Below are positions 9,569 through 17,295 of a stretch of 64,000 bases of DNA, piece after piece (position 1 is the first letter of the stretch; every line of letters begins with the position of its first letter). The translations under genes and the position numbers were made by a program. This DNA comes from JAPLDP01 sp964628285 (GTDB taxonomy: Bacteria > Bacteroidota > Bacteroidia > Bacteroidales > JAGONC01): the NCBI GenBank assembly GCA_964628285.1, contig CAZVNP010000009.1, positions 16,696 to 80,695 on the forward strand, read 5' to 3'. The notes beneath the pieces were generated by a model. That model had not been told where the DNA came from and did no database searches. It saw only the letters and a list, made by a program, of their open reading frames with translations.

Positions 9569-11203
9569 TTACATCATACCGCCCATACCGCCCATACCCG
9601 GATCATGCATTTGTTGTGGTTTCTCCTCTTTGATCTCGGCCAGAACACATTCCGTTGTCAGCAGCATGCCTGAGATAGAGGCCGCATTTTCGAGGGCCAC
9701 GCGGGCTACCTTCGTCGGATCGATAACACCTGACTGATACAGGTGTTCATAGGTGTCGGTACGGGCATTGAATCCAAAATCATCCTTTCCTTCCCTCACC
9801 TTCTGCACCACCACCGAACCATCCAGACCGGCATTTTCCACGATCTGGCGCAGGGGTTCTTCCAGGGCACGGCGTACAATGGCAATGCCTGTTTCTTCAT
9901 CTTCATTGTCACCCTTTACCTTCTCAAGAGCGCTGACGGCCCTGAGGTATGCGACTCCGCCACCGGGTATGATACCTTCCTCAATGGCAGCCCGTGTGGC
10001 ATGCAAAGCATCGTCGAAGCGGTCTTTTTTCTCCTTCATCTCCACCTCACTGGCCGCCCCGACATAAATGACGGCCACACCTCCGGATAATTTAGCCAGA
10101 CGTTCCTGCAATTTCTCACGGTCGTAATCGGAGGTGGTCGTTTCAATCTGTTTCTTGATCTGGGCCACACGTGAGTCGATGAGCTTTTTATCACCTTTGC
10201 CCCCCACGATGGTCGTGTTCTCCTTATCCACGGCCACTTTTTCAGCGTGTCCCAGATAGGACAGCTGTGTATCTTCCAGCTTATAGCCCTTTTCTTCGGC
10301 TATCACCATGCCGCCTGTCAGGATAGCAATATCCTCAAGCATTTCCTTTCTCCTGTCACCAAAGCCGGGGGCTTTCACCGCCACGATCTTGAGCGATCCT
10401 CTCAGCTTGTTCACCACCATGGTTGCCAGTGCCTCGCCTTCAACATCTTCTGCGATGACGATGAGCGGATGGCCTGTCTGCACCACTTTCTCAAGAAGAG
10501 GCAGCAAATCTTTCATGACCGATATCTTCTTGTCATGAATGAGGATATAAGGTTGTTCAAATACAGCTTCCATCTTTTCCGTGTCGGTCACAAAATAAGG
10601 TGAGATATAGCCTCTGTCGAACTGCATCCCTTCCACCACATTCACGGTGGTTTCAATACCTTTGGCCTCCTCGATGGTGATCACACCTTCCTTTTTGACC
10701 TTGCTCATGGCTTCGGCGATGAGCTTGCCTATCGACAAGTCATTATTGGCCGAGATGGCGGCCACCTGTTCAATTTTCTCGAAACTGTCACCAACTTCCT
10801 TGGTTTGTCTCTTGAGGTCGGCCACTACGGCAGTCACGGCTTTGTCAATGCCTCTTTTCAGGTCCATTGGGTTAGCGCCGGCGGTCACGTTTTTAAGACC
10901 TGTGGTAATGAGCGACTGTGCCAGCACTGTGGCGGTGGTGGTACCGTCACCGGCCACATCACTGGTTTTGGAAGCCACTTCTTTTACCATTTGTGCTCCC
11001 ATATTCTCAACAGGATCCTTAAGTTCGATTTCTTTTGCAACGGTCACTCCGTCCTTGGATATGGAAGGAGAGCCGAACGATTTATCAATGATCACATTGC
11101 GTCCTTTAGGACCCAATGTCACTTTCACGGCATTACTTAAAGCATCGACACCGCTTTTGAGTTTATTGCGCGCTTCAATATCAAAAATTATATTCTTTGC
11201 CAT
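9569..11203 (-). CDS. groL: Chaperonin GroEL (Hsp60)
   Basis: 544 residues, full length. It forms the 14-mer ATP-dependent folding chamber with GroES in the cytoplasm. Visible hallmarks are AKNIIFDIEARNKLKSG at the N-terminus, LGPKGRNVIID, the ATP-binding GDGTTTATVLA near residue 87, the apical segment VVEGMQFDRGYISPYF, KAPGFGDRRK, and the flexible Gly-Gly-Met tail (MGGMGGMM). It follows groES by 44 bases on the same strand and is the second gene of the groESL operon. That operon starts after a strong terminator and a sigma-54-like promoter. Confidence 0.99.
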   Translation of the reverse strand: MAKNIIFDIEARNKLKSGVDALSNAVKVTLGPKGRNVIIDKSFGSPSISKDGVTVAKEIELKDPVENMGAQMVKEVASKTSDVAGDGTTTATVLAQSLITTGLKNVTAGANPMDLKRGIDKAVTAVVADLKRQTKEVGDSFEKIEQVAAISANNDLSIGKLIAEAMSKVKKEGVITIEEAKGIETTVNVVEGMQFDRGYISPYFVTDTEKMEAVFEQPYILIHDKKISVMKDLLPLLEKVVQTGHPLIVIAEDVEGEALATMVVNKLRGSLKIVAVKAPGFGDRRKEMLEDIAILTGGMVIAEEKGYKLEDTQLSYLGHAEKVAVDKENTTIVGGKGDKKLIDSRVAQIKKQIETTTSDYDREKLQERLAKLSGGVAVIYVGAASEVEMKEKKDRFDDALHATRAAIEEGIIPGGGVAYLRAVSALEKVKGDNEDEETGIAIVRRALEEPLRQIVENAGLDGSVVVQKVREGKDDFGFNARTDTYEHLYQSGVIDPTKVARVALENAASISGMLLTTECVLAEIKEEKPQQMHDPGMGGMGGMM

Positions 11204-11247
11204 TTTTTAAAGATTTAAGTTATTAAATACTACAATACGTCAGAATC

Positions 11248-11526
11248 TCAGATGATAGCCAGAATGTCGGATTCACGCATAATAAGGTAATCCTTACCGT
11301 CGATGGTAATTTCCGTGCCGGAATATTTACCGTACAGGACCGTGTCGCCGGCCTTCACAGTAATAGGTTCATCTTTTTTTCCCTTACCGACAGCTATGAC
11401 CGTACCTTTCTGCGGTTTTTCCTTGGCGGTATCGGGGATGATGATACCTCCGGCCGTTTTCTCTTCTGCAGCCGCCGGTTCTACCAGAACTCGGTCTGCC
11501 AATGGTTGTATCTTCAGACTTGCCAT
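11248..11526 (-). CDS. groS: Co-chaperonin GroES (Hsp10)
   Basis: 92 residues, normal length. It caps the GroEL chamber as a heptamer. It begins SLKIQPLADRVLVEPAAAEEKTAGGIIIPDTAKEKPQKGTVIAVG, the GroES fold with the mobile loop (KTAGGIIIPD), and ends YLIMRESDILAII. It is the first gene of the groESL operon. No CIRCE element (TTAGCACTC-N9-GAGTGCTAA) is present upstream; a -24/-12-type element at 11594-11609 is the best promoter candidate. The 5' leader from it would be about 57 bases. Confidence 0.98.
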   Translation of the reverse strand: MASLKIQPLADRVLVEPAAAEEKTAGGIIIPDTAKEKPQKGTVIAVGKGKKDEPITVKAGDTVLYGKYSGTEITIDGKDYLIMRESDILAII

Positions 11527-11593
11527 GATGATATGAATTTAGTTAAACAAATAATTGCCTGTATGAGGCTTAAAAAATTTCCTCCCCCGGCTT

Positions 11594-11609
11594 AGCATAT
11601 TCTGTGCCA
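11594..11609 (-). promoter_or_regulatory. Putative sigma-54 (-24/-12) promoter of groESL
   Basis: Read on the minus strand the element is TGGCACAGAATATGCT. The sigma-54 consensus is TGGCACG-N4-TTGCW: the GG and GC doublets are exactly 10 bases apart, TGGCAC is perfect, and only two fixed positions differ. The -24 half also lies in the inverted repeat TGCCA-N2-TGGCA (11605-11616). It is 68 bases upstream of the groES ATG and just downstream of the secG terminator. A sigma-54 activator gene lies 1.8 kb away. Inferred, not proven. Confidence 0.5.
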
Positions 11610-11624
11610 AGTGGCAGAAACAAA

Positions 11625-11660
11625 AAAAATGTCAGAATGTTATGACATTCTGACATTTTT
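11625..11660 (-). terminator. Intrinsic terminator after secG
   Basis: A perfect 16-bp inverted repeat (AAAAATGTCAGAATGT, loop TATG, ACATTCTGACATTTTT). On the minus strand the stem is followed by three further T (eight in all), giving a stem plus T-run in the direction of secG transcription. It separates the sigma-54-regulator/lptE/secG operon from groESL. Confidence 0.8.
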
Positions 11661-11686
11661 AGTATCGAAAAACAACGGATTCCGAC

Positions 11687-12022
11687 TCAGGGATTTGCAG
11701 GCGGTGCCTGGTAATCAATGGGTTTCTGCTGGGTTTGTTCCGCTGCCGCTTTTTGCTGAATTTCGCTTTGCGGAGCATTGCTCACCACTCTGTTACGCGG
11801 GATGATAAGGATGGAGGTCAGGCTCAGAACCAGGAGCACAACAGCCAGTGTCCAAGTGGCTTTCTCAAGAAAATCGGCTGTTTTCCTGACACCCATAAAC
11901 TGGTTGGAAGAGGCAAAGTTGGATGCCAGTCCCCCGCCCTTTGAATTCTGGACCAGAACCACAAGGCCCAGGAGAACACAGATGATGATGATTAACACCG
12001 ACACTAAAACATAAAATCCCAT
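11687..12022 (-). CDS. secG: Preprotein translocase subunit SecG
   Basis: 111 residues. A small inner-membrane subunit that assists SecYE-SecA translocation. The pattern is one transmembrane helix (VLVSVLIIIICVLLGLVVLVQ), the conserved cytoplasmic NSKGGGLASNFASSNQFMGVRKTADFLEK loop, and a second helix (LAVVLLVLSLTSILII). The C-terminus is a polar Gln/Pro-rich tail. It is the last gene of the operon sigma-54 activator - lptE - TPR-like protein - secG, 28 bases after the TPR-like gene and followed by a terminator. Confidence 0.97.
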   Translation of the reverse strand: MGFYVLVSVLIIIICVLLGLVVLVQNSKGGGLASNFASSNQFMGVRKTADFLEKATWTLAVVLLVLSLTSILIIPRNRVVSNAPQSEIQQKAAAEQTQQKPIDYQAPPANP

Positions 12023-12050
12023 GGCACTTTAATATTAAATTGGATACGAT

Positions 12051-12872
12051 TCATTCCCTCAATTTTTCAATTTGAGATGCAAAGTAACTACTTTTTTCCG
12101 GAAATTTTACCATCAATTGCTCATAAATTTTAACTGCCCTGGAGAGAAATCCCTGCTTCACATAGATTTGTGCCAGTGTTTCGCTGACCATGTCGTCGGG
12201 CTCGGTCCCGCTTTTCCGTGCCATCTCAGCGGGATCGAAGAAACCGGAACGCGGTGGTTCAAAGTGCGGTTTGGTACGGATGAATTTGTCAATGAGTTTC
12301 TGGTTTTCCGTTAACGGTGTTGTCTCCCTGCCGTCATCGAGGCTGTCAATGGAATATTCTCCGGCTGTGTGCCTGCCGGCGTCATACAGCCGCATCATGA
12401 TCTCCTTCAGTTCGGTAAATAAACGCATCAGTTCCGGTGGTTCTTCCTGATCTGTAGTTAGTCCTTGAGGTTGCTGTTGAATCTGATCATTCCCGGTATA
12501 TCCCGGTGCCGGTTTGGGTGTTTCACCGGGCCTATCATCCTGATGCCGTCTTTCCCGGACCGGGGCGGTATCTGCCGGAGACGGTACCATGTGGCGATAT
12601 CCTGTGTCTCTTTCGGGGCTTTGATCATCACTATCGGGCATGGTCCCCAGCAATAACTGTCGGAGGACAGAACGGTCGGAGGCATAAGCAGCCGTGAGAG
12701 CCAACTGATCATGAAAGCGGATGTGCTTCTCGCAGAAAAGGTTTTTGGCATATAAAAGACGGGCAGTCTGGCAATAGGGAAAATCATCCAGCAATTTCTC
12801 CAGCAACGGCAGGCTCTCCACATCCAGACACCCGGGAAACATGACAAATTGCTCAAACTGTGACCGGTTCAT
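12051..12872 (-). CDS. TPR-like protein of the lptE-secG operon
   Basis: 273 residues from the ATG at 12872; an earlier ATG at 12899 abuts the lptE stop. No signal peptide, so probably cytoplasmic. The N-terminal 70 residues are helical (FEQFVMFPGCLDVESLPLLEKLLDDFPYCQTARLLYAKNLF). A long polar Pro/Gln/Asp-rich linker follows. The C-terminal 45 residues (ETLAQIYVKQGFLSRAVKIYEQLMVKFPEKSSYFASQIEKL) read as one good TPR. I recognise it only as a conserved Bacteroidota hypothetical in this position. Its operon partners suggest a role around envelope biogenesis, but that is inference. Confidence 0.7.
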   Translation of the reverse strand: MNRSQFEQFVMFPGCLDVESLPLLEKLLDDFPYCQTARLLYAKNLFCEKHIRFHDQLALTAAYASDRSVLRQLLLGTMPDSDDQSPERDTGYRHMVPSPADTAPVRERRHQDDRPGETPKPAPGYTGNDQIQQQPQGLTTDQEEPPELMRLFTELKEIMMRLYDAGRHTAGEYSIDSLDDGRETTPLTENQKLIDKFIRTKPHFEPPRSGFFDPAEMARKSGTEPDDMVSETLAQIYVKQGFLSRAVKIYEQLMVKFPEKSSYFASQIEKLRE

Positions 12873-12899
12873 AGTGTAAATCAGATGTACGGGCGTCAT

Positions 12900-13442
12900 T
12901 CACCAGTTGACGACCGATTTATTGAAAATATCCTCCACCAGTTGCTGATTGATCTGGTCGATCAGGTCATTTTCCACTTCCGCCAGGTTTCGCCTGCTGT
13001 CATAATCCTGAAACCGTGAGAAGGTGGACTCGTAATTCTGCGATTCATTATATTTATTAGTAAACCTGACTTTAACAGATATGGTGAGGCGGTTGAGAGC
13101 GGCCTGCTGATTATTCTGAATAGCCTCAGGCATGACGCCATAACCGGTGATTTCGCCTTCGAGGTTAAGGTCGCCGCCACTTTCAACCAGATCCAGGTTC
13201 GTCTCATGGGTAAACTTATCCCGGAGGGCTTCTGTGAATCTCTGGCTCAGCGTGGGCTGAACCATGGAGGCATAATTGGGGAAATAGTCAATGGAAATGG
13301 TCTTGACTTCAGGCGAAATGGAAGCCCCCGTAAAGGAATACACACCGCACCCCGTCATGACCATAACGGCCATCAGAAACAGAAAGAAGACAAACAGCCG
13401 GTGTCCACCGCTGTTCTTTAAACGTGAATTACTGAATGTCAT
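12900..13442 (-). CDS. lptE: LptE family lipoprotein (LPS assembly)
   Basis: 180 residues from the ATG at 13442, which overlaps the 3' end of the sigma-54 activator gene by 14 bases. The signal peptide (LFVFFLFLMAVMVMTGCG) ends in a lipobox with Cys followed by GVYSFTGASISPEVKTISIDYFPNYA. This is the pattern of the Bacteroidota LptE-like family, which partners the outer-membrane LPS translocon LptD. The rest has the expected sequence: LSQRFTEALRDKF, a beta-strand-rich core (GEITGYGVMPEAI), and a C-terminal helix (LIDQINQQLVEDIFNKSV). Assignment to LptE rests on family pattern and gene neighbourhood. Confidence 0.82.
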   Translation of the reverse strand: MTFSNSRLKNSGGHRLFVFFLFLMAVMVMTGCGVYSFTGASISPEVKTISIDYFPNYASMVQPTLSQRFTEALRDKFTHETNLDLVESGGDLNLEGEITGYGVMPEAIQNNQQAALNRLTISVKVRFTNKYNESQNYESTFSRFQDYDSRRNLAEVENDLIDQINQQLVEDIFNKSVVNW

Positions 13443-14649
13443 ATTCTTTGATCTTCCTGTATAGCGTACGTTCGGAGATGCCCAGTTCCCTGGCGGCATT
13501 TTTTCTTTTACCCTGGTGCTTCTGAAGGGCTTTTTTTATCATGTCCTTTTCTTTTTTCTGCAGCGACAATGACTCTTCCAGGATTTCCGGATTCTGAACG
13601 GGTTCCTGTTCATCTTGGGGCATGGCGCTGTCGGCCATTTCGTCGGCCGTCTCACCTATCTCATGGTATAACTGTTTGAGAAGCTGTGAGTCTTTCTCCT
13701 GGAGGTTTTTCGTTATGCCCTCCTGGGCGATGATATCGGAGACCAGCCGTTTGAGGTCAATGATATCCTTTTTCATGTCGAACAACACTTTATACAGGAG
13801 ATCCCTCTCTGAAAACTCGCTTTTCTGATAGCCCCTGTTATCATAAAGCACCGGTAACTCGCTGTATGGCACTGCGGGCAGGTATTTCGCCAGGATCTCC
13901 GGTGTAATGAACCTCTTTTCTTCAATGATCGAGATCTGTTCGGTGATATTTTTCAGCTGACGGACATTACCCTGCCAACGGTAATTGGTAAGGTATTTCC
14001 TGGCCTCTTCGTCCAGCTGAAGGGACGGCATGCGGTATTTCTCGGCGAAGTCAGAGGCGAATTTCCGGAAAAGAAGGATGATATCTTCTTTTCGCTGACG
14101 CAAAGGAGGTATAAATATGGGCACGGTGTTCAGGCGGTAATACAGATCCTGTCTGAACTTACCCATCTGCATGGCCTCGGCGATCACAACATTGGTAGCG
14201 GCCACCACGCGGACATCGGTTTTTATCACTTTGGAAGAGCCCACCCGTATGAACTCCCCGCTTTCGAGCACACGTAAGAGCCTGACCTGTGTTGACAACG
14301 GCAGTTCGGCAATCTCATCAAGGAAGATGGTGCCCCCGTTTACCACCTCAAAATAACCTTTTCGTGATTCATGAGCACCTGTGAAAGAACCTTTTTCATG
14401 ACCGAATAACTCGGAATCGATCGTTCCTTCCGGTATGGCGCCACAGTTCACAGCAATGTAAGGACCATGTTTACGGGCGCTCAGATGATGAATGATCTGC
14501 GGGAAGACCTCCTTGCCTGTGCCGCTTTCACCTGTGATGAGGACAGTCAGATCGGTGGGGGCCACTTGACGCGCTATATCAATAGCCCTGTCGAGCAGCG
14601 GGGAATGACCTATGATCCCAAACCGTTGTTTGATGGCTTGTATCTCCAT
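13429..14649 (-). CDS. Sigma-54 interacting transcriptional activator (AAA+, Fis-type HTH)
   Basis: 406 residues. It starts almost directly with the AAA+ domain and has no receiver or GAF sensor domain. Walker A is GESGTGKE (near residue 40), the sigma-54 contact loop is GSFTGA within LFGHEKGSFTGAHESRKGYF, Walker B is GGTIFLDEIAEL, and the sensor/arginine region is LYYRLNTVPIFIPPLRQRKEDI. After a linker with a coiled-coil character (residues about 285-350), the C-terminal KKALQKHQGKRKNAARELGISERTLYRKIKEY is a Fis-type helix-turn-helix. The GSFTGA loop means it should be able to remodel sigma-54 holoenzyme. It heads the lptE-secG operon. What signals to it is unknown; lacking a sensor domain, it may be controlled by amount or by a partner protein. 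Confidence 0.93.
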   Translation of the reverse strand: MEIQAIKQRFGIIGHSPLLDRAIDIARQVAPTDLTVLITGESGTGKEVFPQIIHHLSARKHGPYIAVNCGAIPEGTIDSELFGHEKGSFTGAHESRKGYFEVVNGGTIFLDEIAELPLSTQVRLLRVLESGEFIRVGSSKVIKTDVRVVAATNVVIAEAMQMGKFRQDLYYRLNTVPIFIPPLRQRKEDIILLFRKFASDFAEKYRMPSLQLDEEARKYLTNYRWQGNVRQLKNITEQISIIEEKRFITPEILAKYLPAVPYSELPVLYDNRGYQKSEFSERDLLYKVLFDMKKDIIDLKRLVSDIIAQEGITKNLQEKDSQLLKQLYHEIGETADEMADSAMPQDEQEPVQNPEILEESLSLQKKEKDMIKKALQKHQGKRKNAARELGISERTLYRKIKEYDIQ

Positions 14650-14696
14650 TGTCTGCGAACCATTGCACCGGTGCTGCCGGGTTTATTTGTGGACTG

Positions 14697-14704
14697 CAAA
14701 ATTA
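14697..14704 (-). promoter_or_regulatory. -7 promoter element (TAATTTTG) for the sigma-54 activator operon
   Basis: Exact TAnnTTTG on the minus strand, 48 bases upstream of the ATG at 14649. No clear TTG lies at the -33 distance. It suggests that the activator/lptE/secG operon uses the housekeeping sigma factor. Confidence 0.5.
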
Positions 14705-14746
14705 ATCAAAATACCGTAATATAACCGTGACAGGCGGGAAACAAAA

Positions 14747-17227
14747 TTAGCGTATGACGGCTTGTAATTTATCCCTGAAAGCTTCCATCAGCTTGTTCAT
14801 GACCTGCTCGACCTCTTTATCCGTCAGAGTTTTGGCATCGCTCTGCAGGGTGAAGCTGATGGCGTAAGACTTCTTTCCCCGGCCGACCTGTTCGCCCTCA
14901 TAGATGTCGAAAACGGTCATAGCCTTTAGCAGTTTTTTCTCCACATGGAAGGCTATCTTCTCGATCTCGGCATATTGGACCTCCGCCCGTAAAAGTAAAG
15001 CAAGATCTCGCCTCACCTCAGGGTATTTGGGCAACTCGCGGAAGTTTATCCGGTCATCTTTGGTCAGGTCGGCAAAGAGATCATAGTCGAAATCGGCATA
15101 ATACACCTCCTGTCTGATTTCGAACGGCATGAGGAGTTCATTTTTTATCCGACCATAGGTCACCAGCAGGCGGTGATTGTATTTCAGTGTCATGGCATAG
15201 TCAAACAGACCAGCCTGACAGGTATGGATGGTCAGGCAGGATGCCGGGATCCCGACACGTTGCAACAGGTTGCCGACAACGGCTTTCAGATCATAAAATC
15301 CAAAGTGTCCTCCGGAGGTATGCCAGCTCACCGGATCTTTCCTCCCGGTGAGGAACAAAGCCAGGTGATGATATTCCCTGTAACGGTCCAGGACATCCGA
15401 TGAGGGTGGTGAACCGGTATTGGTGAAATAAACCGTACCGAACTCGTACATTTTCATATCCGGCATCTTCCTGTTGACATTGTATCTGATGGTCTCAAGA
15501 CCGCCGAATAGGAGCGTCTGACGCATGACACTCAGATCCTGGCTGATGGGATTCAGGATTCTGACATGTTCTTCAGGTGAAAAGCCTTTCACACTCTCAA
15601 CATACTGCGGGCCGGTCAGCGAGTTGTTCATGATCTCAAAAAAACCGTTGTCGGTGAGGTAATCCGATATCAGATTACGGATGAGGTTTCTGTCAGGTCT
15701 CTCGGAGAAAACCGGTGACATCCTGATGCCGAAAGGCATGTCGATGTTATCGTATCCATAAATCCGAAGCATCTCCTCAATGACATCGGCTTCGCGGGTC
15801 ACGTCGAACCGGTATGTCGGCACCGACACCACGAAACCCTCACGGGTACGTGATTCATCAATAATATGCATCCCCAGGTCTGTGAGAATCTGCCGGATGA
15901 TGCGGGGGCTGATCTTTTGTCCTGTCAGCCGGTATATATGACTGTAACTGACCTCGATGACGGCCGGATGACAGGGCCTGGGATATTTATCCACTATGTC
16001 CGACGATATGGTTCCCCCTGCCAGTGCTTTTATGAGCAGAGCGGCTCTCTTCAGGGCATAGAGCGTGCCGTTGGGATCAACACCCCTCTCGAAGTGAAAG
16101 GAAGCATCGGTCTGCAGACCATGATATTTCGAAGTCCGCCGGATAAATTTAGGATTGAAATGGGCACTCTCAATAAAAATGTTCCGTGTATGTTCGGTCA
16201 CGCCCGATTTGATGCCGCCGAACACACCGGCGATGCATATGCCCTCATTTTCATTACAGATCATGAGATCCCATTCTGTCAGTTCACGTTCAATGCCGTC
16301 GAGGGTGGCAAACCGTGTTCCCCTGGGTAATTTTGTGACCACGATGTGGCGACCCTCTATCGCATCGGCATCAAAGATATGCAGGGGTTGTCCTGTCTCC
16401 TGAAGGATATAATTGCCAATGTCGACAACATTATTGATGGGGCGTATGCCCACGGCCGTGAGTTTGTTTCTGAGCCATAATGGGGATTCCCCGGTGAGAA
16501 TGCCCGTCATCGACACGCCCGAATACCTGGGACATGCCTCCTTATCGTCGATGGTCACCTTTATCTCCAGATCATGGTTGTCGACTCTGAAGTCATCCAC
16601 TGATGGCAGATGAAGGTTTTTTCTTCCGCCTCCCTCGGTACATGGTGTTCTGTTGTTGAATACGGCCATCAGGTCGCGTGCCACGCCGATATGCGACATG
16701 GCATCGGTGCGGTTGGGGGTCAATCCGATGTCATAGACATGGTCATCGGGCAGGTTAAAATAATCTTTCACCGCTATTCCCGGTATTGCTGAAGGATCCA
16801 GTTCCATGACGCCTTTGTGTGAACGGCCCAGACCCAGCTCATCCTCAGCACATATCATCCCTTCGGAGAGTTCACCACGGATGGTGGTTTTTTTTATCTC
16901 CACGGGTCTGTCGCCATCATATAACACCGTGCCGGCGGTTGCCACAGGCACTTTCATGCCCACACCCACATTGTGCGCGCCGCATACGATGCGTAACACA
17001 TTTTTTCCTCCGATATCCACCGTGGTGATGCTCAAATGATCTGAAGCAGGATGTTTGGTACAGGTGATGACTTCACCGACCACCACCCCTTCCAGTCCTC
17101 CCTTGACGGAATGGATCTTTTCATGACTCTCCACTTCCAGTCCCGTACCGGTCAGGATGGGGGCCAGATCTTCGGGGCCGGTGGTGAAATCCAGATAATC
17201 GTGAAGCCAGCGATAGGAAATTTTCAT
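14747..17227 (-). CDS. pheT: Phenylalanyl-tRNA synthetase beta subunit
   Basis: 826 residues, the normal length. It charges tRNA-Phe as an alpha2-beta2 enzyme with PheS, which is not in the window. Domain order is visible: N-terminal start KISYRWLHDYLDF, the EMAP/OB tRNA-binding domain around residues 40-150 (VVVGEVITCTKHPASDHLSITTVDIG), the B3/B4 editing domain with FEIRGVDPNG-like text (HFERGVDPNGTLYALKRAA), the B5 domain, the catalytic-like core, and the C-terminal ferredoxin-fold anticodon-binding domain (FRELPKYPEVRRDLALLL ... TLTDKEVEQVMNKLM). It has its own -7 element 23 bases upstream of the ATG. Confidence 0.97.
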   Translation of the reverse strand: MKISYRWLHDYLDFTTGPEDLAPILTGTGLEVESHEKIHSVKGGLEGVVVGEVITCTKHPASDHLSITTVDIGGKNVLRIVCGAHNVGVGMKVPVATAGTVLYDGDRPVEIKKTTIRGELSEGMICAEDELGLGRSHKGVMELDPSAIPGIAVKDYFNLPDDHVYDIGLTPNRTDAMSHIGVARDLMAVFNNRTPCTEGGGRKNLHLPSVDDFRVDNHDLEIKVTIDDKEACPRYSGVSMTGILTGESPLWLRNKLTAVGIRPINNVVDIGNYILQETGQPLHIFDADAIEGRHIVVTKLPRGTRFATLDGIERELTEWDLMICNENEGICIAGVFGGIKSGVTEHTRNIFIESAHFNPKFIRRTSKYHGLQTDASFHFERGVDPNGTLYALKRAALLIKALAGGTISSDIVDKYPRPCHPAVIEVSYSHIYRLTGQKISPRIIRQILTDLGMHIIDESRTREGFVVSVPTYRFDVTREADVIEEMLRIYGYDNIDMPFGIRMSPVFSERPDRNLIRNLISDYLTDNGFFEIMNNSLTGPQYVESVKGFSPEEHVRILNPISQDLSVMRQTLLFGGLETIRYNVNRKMPDMKMYEFGTVYFTNTGSPPSSDVLDRYREYHHLALFLTGRKDPVSWHTSGGHFGFYDLKAVVGNLLQRVGIPASCLTIHTCQAGLFDYAMTLKYNHRLLVTYGRIKNELLMPFEIRQEVYYADFDYDLFADLTKDDRINFRELPKYPEVRRDLALLLRAEVQYAEIEKIAFHVEKKLLKAMTVFDIYEGEQVGRGKKSYAISFTLQSDAKTLTDKEVEQVMNKLMEAFRDKLQAVIR

Positions 17228-17249
17228 TTTACACTCCTCATATGGTGAA

Positions 17250-17257
17250 CAAAGGTA
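17250..17257 (-). promoter_or_regulatory. -7 promoter element (TACCTTTG) for pheT
   Basis: Exact TAnnTTTG on the minus strand. The leader to the ATG at 17227 would be about 16 bases and contains GAGGAGTG, an unusually good Shine-Dalgarno-like stretch for this phylum. Confidence 0.55.
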
Positions 17258-17295
17258 ATGAAATTACATTGCGACGGATAACATCAGGGTATATA

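Noticed and set aside
11527..11624. CIRCE/HrcA operator upstream of groES
   Set aside because: No TTAGCACTC-N9-GAGTGCTAA inverted repeat is present; only TTAGCA appears by chance.
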